From the NCBI GenBank assembly GCA_027306845.1, contig DAHUYY010000041.1, positions 1-11,246 on the forward strand: a DNA stretch of 11,246 nt, written 5' to 3'. Position numbers and translations under genes: made by a program. The DNA comes from Vulcanimicrobiota bacterium. GTDB taxonomy: Bacteria > Vulcanimicrobiota > Vulcanimicrobiia > Vulcanimicrobiales > Vulcanimicrobiaceae. The stretch's first letter is position 1; the number at the start of each line of letters is the position of its first letter. A model generated the notes under the pieces. It was not told the DNA's origin. It saw nothing but the letters and a program-made list of their open reading frames with translations, and did not search any database. This document shows, piece by piece, positions 6,581 through 11,246 of this stretch.

Positions 6581-7770
6581 AACGGTTCTCCAGCTTTGCG
6601 TTGGCGGCGGCGATGCTGCTTTCGTTCGTCGGCGCGGGCCATACGCAAATTCAGAATCGCATCCAACAGGAACGCACGAAAGCCGGCGGCCTGGCGAAAA
6701 AGTTGCAAGAGAAGCGCGCGCGTCTCAACGCGGTTTCGGCGCGCGTGCAGAGCCTCAAATCGCAGCTCGCGCAGACGAACGCCGCAATGTCGTCGGTGCG
6801 CTCGCAACTCGGCGCGCTCTCGGCGCAAGAACGTTCGCTGCAAGCACGCATTTCGTGGAACTCGGTTCAGCTTGCGGCCGCGCAGAGATCGCTCGCATTC
6901 CAAAATGGGCTCCTGCGCAAGCGCCTGGTCGGTATCTACGAATACGGCGAGCCCGACTACTTAAGCGTCCTCCTCTCCGCGACGTCGTTTAGCGATTTCG
7001 TCGAGCGGTGGCAAGATTTACAGCTGCTCATAAAGGCGAACGAAAAGGCGGTCGTCGCTCGCCGAAAGGCCGAGCGCAAGGTTGCTATCGTCCAACGCAA
7101 TCTGCAACAGATGCAAATTTCTTTGCAAGCGCAACAGCAAGCGCAGCAACGAGCGCAGAATCGCCTTGCTGCGCTTGCCGCCGAACGCAGCAATCTCGTT
7201 GCCTTCGCCGACCGGCAGCGGCGCAGCGCCGCGGTCGAAGTGGCGACCTACGAAGAATTGACCGCCGCCGAAGAGGCGCGGCTCGAAGCGCTGATTCGCC
7301 GCCGCCAAGCGGAGATCGCCGCCGAAGAGGCGGCACGGCGCCGCGCCGAGGGGATCGCGGGAAATGCCGTCGCGCCTCACGGCCCGATCCATTTCACCTG
7401 GCCGGTTACCGGCATCATCACCTCGCCGTTCGGCTGGCGCAAGAACCCATTCGGGAGCGCGCCCGAGTTTCACACCGGGCTCGATATCGCCGCCCCGATG
7501 GGCACGACGATCACCGCTGCCGCCTCCGGGACGGTGATGATGGCGCAATGGTACGGCGGGTATGGTAAATTTATTCTGATCGATAACGGTGATGGCTACT
7601 CCACGGCGTATGGACACCTCTCGGCCTTTTACGTCACGGCGGGCCAACACGTGAAGCAAGGGCAAGCGATCGGTGCGGTCGGCACGACCGGCTATTCGAC
7701 CGGACCGCACCTTCACTTCGAGATCCGTATCAACGGCAAACCCGTCGATCCCGCCCCGCGCCTTCCGTAA
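6577..7770 (+). CDS. Coiled-coil M23 (LytM) peptidoglycan endopeptidase, EnvC/NlpD-like
   Basis: The 397-residue exported protein has a signal peptide at about 1-24 (MKRFSSFALAAAMLLSFVGA), two long coiled-coil stretches (about 26-115 and 145-258, rich in Gln, Ala, Arg and Glu), and a C-terminal M23 domain (about 272-395). This is the EnvC architecture. The zinc ligands are complete: H299-x3-D303 and H380 of H378-x-H380, with H347 in YGHLS. E. coli EnvC has lost these residues and only activates amidases, whereas this protein should itself cut peptide cross-links. The coiled coil is the region that binds FtsX in known systems. GTG 6577 overlaps the previous stop (GTGA), and AAGGAT at 6560-6565 may serve as ribosome binding site. 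The next gene starts 41 bp later, the only real gap in the operon. Confidence 0.93.
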   Translation: MKRFSSFALAAAMLLSFVGAGHTQIQNRIQQERTKAGGLAKKLQEKRARLNAVSARVQSLKSQLAQTNAAMSSVRSQLGALSAQERSLQARISWNSVQLAAAQRSLAFQNGLLRKRLVGIYEYGEPDYLSVLLSATSFSDFVERWQDLQLLIKANEKAVVARRKAERKVAIVQRNLQQMQISLQAQQQAQQRAQNRLAALAAERSNLVAFADRQRRSAAVEVATYEELTAAEEARLEALIRRRQAEIAAEEAARRRAEGIAGNAVAPHGPIHFTWPVTGIITSPFGWRKNPFGSAPEFHTGLDIAAPMGTTITAAASGTVMMAQWYGGYGKFILIDNGDGYSTAYGHLSAFYVTAGQHVKQGQAIGAVGTTGYSTGPHLHFEIRINGKPVDPAPRLP

Positions 7771-7811
7771 GGCTTTTCTTTCCCCTCACTTGCAGAAACC
7801 GAGATCTCCGC

Positions 7812-9200
7812 TTGAACGACGCGCCAAAACCTCGCTCCAATTCTCTCCTCATCATTGCAATTGCCGTCATCGCCGTTATCGCCGTGGCGTGGGTTGGGCT
7901 CGCACGCCTAAAAGCCGCGAAGGAAGCGCAGCGGCTCGCCGCGTTGCCCGGCGCGCAGACGCTTGCTACCGGCTTCGGTGATGTCGAAAAGTTTTATTAC
8001 GAACCGATAACGGCGGCAACGCTTCTCCTCGGCGGAGAGAAAGCGGCGACGCTCTACCTGCACGATCACGGCATCGCGAAACCCACGCCGATCGCCATCG
8101 TGCCGAGCGGGCACGCCTTGCTCGACGGCGAGCACCTCGCTGACGCGCTCGATACCGCGTATCGCCTCGATGCGCCGCACCTCAACACAGCGACGCAGCG
8201 CGGTTTGGTCGATGCCGCTTTAGGCGGTATCCTCGCCGCTCCGCACGATCCCTACACCGTGTATCTACCGCCGCGTCAGTGGAAACAACTCGACGAAAGC
8301 CTCTCCGGCGGCGATTTCGGCGGCATCGGCGTCTACATCTTTCAACTGCGCGACGGCCGTATTTTATTGCAGCCGCTCCCTGGGCTTGCAGCATCGAAAG
8401 CGGGGCTCACCTATCCGGCGATTCTTAGCTCGGTCGATGGAAAATCCGTCGCACACGTTGCAACCGATATCGTGCAGCGCTGGATTCGCGGCCCGAAGGG
8501 CAGCACGGTGCGCCTGCAAGTCGCGCCGTTTAATAAGCCGACGCAGAAACGCGATCTCTCGATCGTTCGTAATATCGTGATCGTGCCGACGGTCTATTCC
8601 CAGACGATCGACGGCTTCGGCTACATTCACTTGAGCGAATTCGGCGCCAACTCGGCGCACGAAATGCGTAAGGCGTTGCTTGCGCTCAAAGCCAAACACG
8701 TCAAAGGCTACATTCTCGATCTTCGCGATAACGGCGGCGGACTCGTCGAACAGGCCGTTAAAATCGTGAGCAATTTCGTTCCGCGCGGGCCGATCGTCTC
8801 GACGATCGATCGCAACGGCACGAAAGTGGAGAGCGAAGCGACCGGAGATGCCATCGGCGGCTTGACGCCGTTGGTCGTGCTCGTGAACAAGTTCACCGCC
8901 AGCGCCGCCGAGATTACCACCGGCGCCCTCCAAGATTACCACCTTGCCACGGCGATCGGCACGCGAACCTACGGTAAAGGCGTCGTTCAACAACTCTATC
9001 TGCTGCCCCAAGGAGGAGCCTTGAAAATCACGGTGGCCCGTTACGTCACGCCCCTCGACCGGGATATCAACCACAAGGGGCTCCAACCCGATATCAAGGT
9101 CGATCAGCCGCTGGATATCCCCTTCGGCAGCCCGCAGGACAAACAATTAGCGGTTGCACTGGCACGTTTGAAGGCGCTAACGCGTTCTACAAAGCGATGA
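7812..9200 (+). CDS. S41 (CtpA/Prc-type) serine protease, membrane-anchored
   Basis: The 462-residue protein has a hydrophobic segment at about 11-30 (no obvious cleavage site, so probably an anchor). A 100-residue N-terminal region, a divergent PDZ domain (about 170-238) and an S41 catalytic domain (about 265-430) follow. Catalytic residues are S364 in FTASAAE, K389 in TYGKG and Q393, the Ser-Lys-Gln set and spacing of CtpA/Prc; LDLRDNGGG at 302-310 is also typical. The PDZ carboxylate loop region is atypical (YPAILSSVDG). Such proteases trim or degrade envelope proteins, including peptidoglycan hydrolases in some bacteria. The TTG start at 7812 is preceded by the palindrome GAGATCTC (7801-7808) but no good Shine-Dalgarno, so the start is less certain. 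It overlaps the next gene by ATGA. Confidence 0.9.
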   Translation: MNDAPKPRSNSLLIIAIAVIAVIAVAWVGLARLKAAKEAQRLAALPGAQTLATGFGDVEKFYYEPITAATLLLGGEKAATLYLHDHGIAKPTPIAIVPSGHALLDGEHLADALDTAYRLDAPHLNTATQRGLVDAALGGILAAPHDPYTVYLPPRQWKQLDESLSGGDFGGIGVYIFQLRDGRILLQPLPGLAASKAGLTYPAILSSVDGKSVAHVATDIVQRWIRGPKGSTVRLQVAPFNKPTQKRDLSIVRNIVIVPTVYSQTIDGFGYIHLSEFGANSAHEMRKALLALKAKHVKGYILDLRDNGGGLVEQAVKIVSNFVPRGPIVSTIDRNGTKVESEATGDAIGGLTPLVVLVNKFTASAAEITTGALQDYHLATAIGTRTYGKGVVQQLYLLPQGGALKITVARYVTPLDRDINHKGLQPDIKVDQPLDIPFGSPQDKQLAVALARLKALTRSTKR

Positions 9201-10567
9201 AACGACGGATCCTTACCGCGGTCGCCGCCCTGACGATCGCCGCGCTGACCTCACCGCTGCTCCGCGTCGCCGGCGCCGCCACGGCGGCTCTCCCCGCCGG
9301 AGATCGTGCCGACCTCTCGACGGCGTACACGCGCCTCACGACGACGTTCTATAAAAAACTTCCCATCGAGCGCGTGCTCAACGGCGTTCGCTACGGGCTC
9401 GTGCTCGAACTCGCGCACGAACACGTTGCGAAGCGCGCGTTGCCGCCGCTGCTGGCCACCGGCAGTACTGCGGGCAACCTTCGCGCGATCGAATATGAAA
9501 TCGAACGGGCGCGAATGCTCGGCGGGAAAAATCGTCCGCTCAAACCCTACGTCTTCGCCGCACTCTGGGGAATGATGTACTCGGCGCACGACCGTTGGAC
9601 CGTCTTTCTCGATCCCAAAGATTACAAGGCGCTCAATAACGGGCTCGACGGCACGAATTTCGGCGGTACGGGGATCGTCATTCAACCCGATAATAAAACG
9701 AAGTTCATCTCCGTCTATCAGGTCGTTCCCGGGGGGCCTGCCGATAAAGCGGGTATCCAACAAGACGATCTCATCACCGCCGTCAATGGAAAATCGACCT
9801 ACGGTATCACCACCGTCCAAGCGAGTAAGGAATTACGCGGGAAGATCGGCACGCAAGTGACGCTTACCGTCGAGCGCGACGGCGCGGTATTACCGAAACC
9901 GATCTTACTGACGCGTGCGAAGATCCACCAGATTACCGTTTTCGATAAAATGCTTCCCGGCAAGATCGGGTACGTCGCATTGACGGTCTTCGGCGAGACC
10001 ACCGGTGCCGAATTAGCGACGGCGCTCTCGCGCCTTCATAAAGAGGGAGCGCGCGCGTTCGTCCTCGACTTGCGCAATAACGGCGGCGGTTATCTTCAGG
10101 CTGCGGTTTCGGTGAGTTCGAAATTTATCGCCGAAGGCCCGATCGTTTCGATTGAAACCAGCGGCAAGCATATCGACACGCTCGAAGCAGACGGCTCGGC
10201 GATCGCGCCGGTGCCGCTGGTCGTGCTGGTCAACGGCTATACCGCCTCGGCATCGGAGATTACGACCGCGGCGCTCAAGGAGAGCGGAGCTGCGGTGGTG
10301 ATCGGAACGAAGACCTTCGGTAAAGGCGTCGTGCAGACGCTCTTCCCGCTGCGCGACGGCGGCGCCGTGAAGATCACGACCGCGCGCTATCTCACGCCGG
10401 AGTACCACTATATCAATCACAAGGGAATCATTCCGAACATCGTCGTCGCGGAAAATAAGGACGCACAATTCGGGAGCCCCAAGCACGACACCCAACTCAA
10501 ACGCGCAATCGAAGTTTTGAACGGTGAACTCACCGCCCAAAACTCCGGGGTAACGACGAAACTCTAG
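9197..10567 (+). CDS. S41 (CtpA/Prc-type) serine protease, secreted paralogue
   Basis: The 456-residue protein has a Sec signal-like N-terminus (about 1-30). It carries a standard PDZ domain (about 157-235, with VVPGGPADKAGIQQDDLITAVNGK at 176-199) and an S41 domain (about 255-415). S351 (GYTASASE), K376 (TFGKG) and Q380 form the catalytic set, with LDLRNNGGG at 290-298. It is a clear paralogue of the preceding protease, most similar over the catalytic half, and starts at ATG 9197 overlapping that gene's stop. It closes the operon begun by ftsE. The last 20 or so residues (from A437) go beyond the usual family end near LKRAIEVL. They lie wholly in a sequence repeated at 11152-11246, so the tail may have been acquired or replaced with that repeat. 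Confidence 0.93.
   Translation: MKRRILTAVAALTIAALTSPLLRVAGAATAALPAGDRADLSTAYTRLTTTFYKKLPIERVLNGVRYGLVLELAHEHVAKRALPPLLATGSTAGNLRAIEYEIERARMLGGKNRPLKPYVFAALWGMMYSAHDRWTVFLDPKDYKALNNGLDGTNFGGTGIVIQPDNKTKFISVYQVVPGGPADKAGIQQDDLITAVNGKSTYGITTVQASKELRGKIGTQVTLTVERDGAVLPKPILLTRAKIHQITVFDKMLPGKIGYVALTVFGETTGAELATALSRLHKEGARAFVLDLRNNGGGYLQAAVSVSSKFIAEGPIVSIETSGKHIDTLEADGSAIAPVPLVVLVNGYTASASEITTAALKESGAAVVIGTKTFGKGVVQTLFPLRDGGAVKITTARYLTPEYHYINHKGIIPNIVVAENKDAQFGSPKHDTQLKRAIEVLNGELTAQNSGVTTKL
10513..10544 (+). repeat. Imperfect inverted repeat inside repeat copy 1
   Basis: AGTTTTG (10513-10519) pairs with CAAAACT (10538-10544), then a 2x2 mismatch, then CGGTGA (10522-10527) pairs with TCACCG (10530-10535) around a 2-nt apex. 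The structure lies within coding sequence of the S41 gene. The 13 paired positions are identical in the second copy (11163-11194), where the only change is in the apex (AC to AA). Confidence 0.75.
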
Positions 10568-10586
10568 CGCTCCGTTCGGAGCGCTA
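10565..10586 (+). terminator. Perfect hairpin over the stop codon ending the operon
   Basis: TAGCGCTCCG (10565-10574) and CGGAGCGCTA (10577-10586) are a perfect 10-bp inverted repeat with a TT centre, starting at the TAG stop of the S41 gene. It is the best terminator candidate for the six-gene operon, but no T-tract follows, so it may act as an mRNA 3'-end stabiliser or a partial terminator. Confidence 0.5.
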
Positions 10587-10609
10587 CGAGCTCCTCGAGA
10601 AGGGCCAGG

Positions 10610-11128
10610 ATGCATAAACTTTGTGAATACGCAACTGAGGCCCCTTGGGTGAAAGTGAGTGCGCTCGCGCTGCTTATTGCGCTCGCCGCTCCTATCCGAT
10701 GCATTGCGGGCACGACCGGCGTCCTCAATGGCTACGTCCGTGACGCGAGCGGCAAGCCCGCCGCGAACGCGCTTGTCAGCGTTGTCTCTCCCAGCGAGAC
10801 GGCCAAGACCTATACCGATAAGCATGGTTTTTTCGTCTTCTTGACACTGCCACCCGACGTTTACTCGATCTCAGTTGAAAAGCCCGGCACTTCAGATGCG
10901 TTTGCGCTAGGCGCCAGAATAGATAGCGACCAGACAACCTCTCTGAATTTCCGCTTCCATAATTTTCTGAGATGCCCCGCATTCACGCGAATCACCACTG
11001 CCGCCAGCCGAGGAGGCGACGATTATTGGTCGCTCGATGTGCGGCGAATGGAACGATACCCGTTAACCATTGCGCCTCTTATAACACTTCCGATGCTGCC
11101 CACAGCTCAGCGACCTGGCTGCATGTAG
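10610..11128 (+). CDS. Small exported protein with a carboxypeptidase-regulatory-like domain
   Basis: The 172-residue protein has an N-terminal hydrophobic segment (about 15-29, VKVSALALLIALAAP), so it is probably exported. About 35-115 reads like a CarboxypepD_reg / transthyretin-like beta-sandwich: GVLNGYVRDASGKPAANALVS at 37-57 split by the turn GKP, then YTDKHGFFVF at 68-77 and PPDVYSISVEKPG at 81-93. Such domains occur at the N-terminus of TonB-dependent receptors and in adhesion or surface proteins. No receptor barrel follows, and the stop at 11126-11128 gives a short C-terminal part with C122 and C171 that I cannot assign. GAGAAGGG (10597-10604) is a plausible ribosome binding site 5 nt before ATG 10610. 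Hand counts give about 50% GC over 10861-10980 against about 62% in 10021-10080 of the S41 gene. It lies between the two 95-bp repeats. Confidence 0.65.
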   Translation: MHKLCEYATEAPWVKVSALALLIALAAPIRCIAGTTGVLNGYVRDASGKPAANALVSVVSPSETAKTYTDKHGFFVFLTLPPDVYSISVEKPGTSDAFALGARIDSDQTTSLNFRFHNFLRCPAFTRITTAASRGGDDYWSLDVRRMERYPLTIAPLITLPMLPTAQRPGCM

Positions 11129-11151
11129 ATACTCGGAAATGCGCAGCGATC

Positions 11152-11217
11152 CGCGCAATCGAAGTTTTGAACGGTGAAATCACCGCCCAAAACTCCGGGG
11201 TAACGACGAAACTCTAG
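11152..11217 (+). pseudogene. Detached copy of the S41 C-terminal coding tail
   Basis: In the frame of the original it would encode the same last residues (RAIEVLNGE...TTKL, one Leu to Ile change) and the TAG stop. The preceding bases (11129-11151) bear no resemblance to the S41 gene, and no start codon with a ribosome binding site leads into it. It is a by-product of the repeat and should not be read as a gene. Confidence 0.7.
11163..11194 (+). repeat. Imperfect inverted repeat inside repeat copy 2
   Basis: It has the same arms as 10513-10544 (7 bp, 2x2 mismatch, 6 bp). The apex is AA instead of AC, so the stem is fully conserved although this copy no longer belongs to a protease gene. Confidence 0.7.
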
Positions 11218-11236
11218 CGCTCCGTTCCGAGCGCTA
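11215..11236 (+). terminator. Hairpin in repeat copy 2, apex mismatched
   Basis: TAGCGCTC (11215-11222) pairs with GAGCGCTA (11229-11236). The G to C change at 11228 opens the top of the stem and leaves 8 bp with a 6-nt loop (the perfect version in copy 1 has 10 bp). It may terminate the small exported-protein transcript; no T-tract follows. Confidence 0.4.
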
Positions 11237-11246
11237 CGAGCTCCTC

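Larger units (their letters stand above)
10502..10596 (+). repeat. 95-bp direct repeat, copy 1 (3' end of the S41 gene plus hairpin)
   Basis: This segment matches 11152-11246 at an exact offset of 650 bp with two mismatches (C10529/A11179 and G10578/C11228). It comprises the last 21 codons and stop of the S41 gene plus 29 bp downstream. Similarity stops abruptly to the left of 10502, at a codon boundary. The right boundary is unknown because copy 2 meets the window end. It contains two inverted repeats, 10513-10544 and 10565-10586. Confidence 0.95.
11152..11246 (+). repeat. 95-bp direct repeat, copy 2 (cut by the window end)
   Basis: This is the second copy of 10502-10596 (93 of 95 positions identical). 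It begins 23 bp after the stop of the small exported protein and continues to the last base of the window, so its true right end is not seen. In copy 1 the next bases carry the ribosome binding site of the 10610 gene; whether another gene follows here is unknown. Confidence 0.95.

Noticed and set aside
7801..7808. Palindrome GAGATCTC just before the first S41 start.
   Set aside because: An 8-bp palindrome alone is expected by chance at this scale and has no partner sites nearby; noted only as context.
8364..9146. Open frame of 260 codons on the minus strand within the first S41 gene.
   Set aside because: It mirrors the protease codons, has low-complexity charged content and no upstream signals; it is a shadow of the real gene.
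10972..11217. An 81-codon open frame ending in the copied protease tail.
   Set aside because: It is out of frame with the small exported protein through most of its length, has no ribosome binding site, and joins the repeat only by chance of frame.
10502..11246. Layout like a diversity-generating retroelement: variable repeat at a gene 3' end, small gene, template repeat; one difference is A in copy 2 versus C in copy 1.
   Set aside because: Only one of many template adenines differs, the other change is C to G, the small protein is exported and beta-rich unlike Avd, the target is a protease, and no reverse transcriptase is visible. A reverse transcriptase gene just beyond 11246 would reopen this.
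10502..11246. Integron cassette with attC-like hairpin sites flanking one gene.
   Set aside because: The inverted-repeat ends (AGTTTTG/CAAAACT) do not fit the attC core consensus GTTRRRY/RYYYAAC, and no integron integrase is present.

Overview
The window looks like a chromosomal segment of a GC-rich, Gram-negative-type bacterium. Genes are packed tightly, with stop/start overlaps such as TTGA, ATGA and GTGA, frequent TTG and GTG starts, and exported proteins with ordinary Sec signals. There are no tRNA, rRNA, CRISPR, transposase or phage genes. The divergent FtsEX/M23/S41 module and the small exported beta-sandwich-like protein near the end remind me of uncultured Eremiobacterota/WPS-2-type genomes. 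That is an impression from protein style, not a demonstrated placement. The window starts inside a gene and ends inside a repeat, so it may be a whole metagenomic contig.

Left part (1-4024). The 3' end of an unidentified gene overlaps a dienelactone-hydrolase-family gene (123-953), followed 3 bp later by rmuC (957-2234). Converging on rmuC from the minus strand are an acyl-CoA dehydrogenase (4024-2876) and, downstream of it, an exported Bcp/PrxQ-like peroxiredoxin (2795-2241). The peroxiredoxin leader contains a 50-nt inverted repeat (2805-2854) whose lower stem captures the Shine-Dalgarno sequence.

Centre (4070-10567). A six-gene, nearly gapless operon runs ftsE - ftsX - response regulator with a variant GGDEF domain (GGDDF) - coiled-coil M23 peptidase - two S41/CtpA-type proteases. 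FtsEX is the known ATP-driven transmembrane activator of cell-wall hydrolases. The coiled-coil M23 protein is the expected periplasmic partner, and here it keeps its zinc ligands. The two S41 proteases probably tune hydrolase or envelope protein levels. The regulator wedged between ftsX and the hydrolase suggests a phosphorelay or nucleotide input to wall remodelling; this is inference.

Right end (10502-11246). The last 63 coding bases of the second S41 gene, its stop codon and the following hairpin are repeated 650 bp downstream (95 bp, two mismatches). Each copy contains two stem-loops. Between the copies lies one lower-GC gene for a small exported protein with its own ribosome binding site. 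This cassette-like arrangement is the least explained part of the window. The second copy runs off the end of the sequence, so its full size and any associated enzyme cannot be seen.
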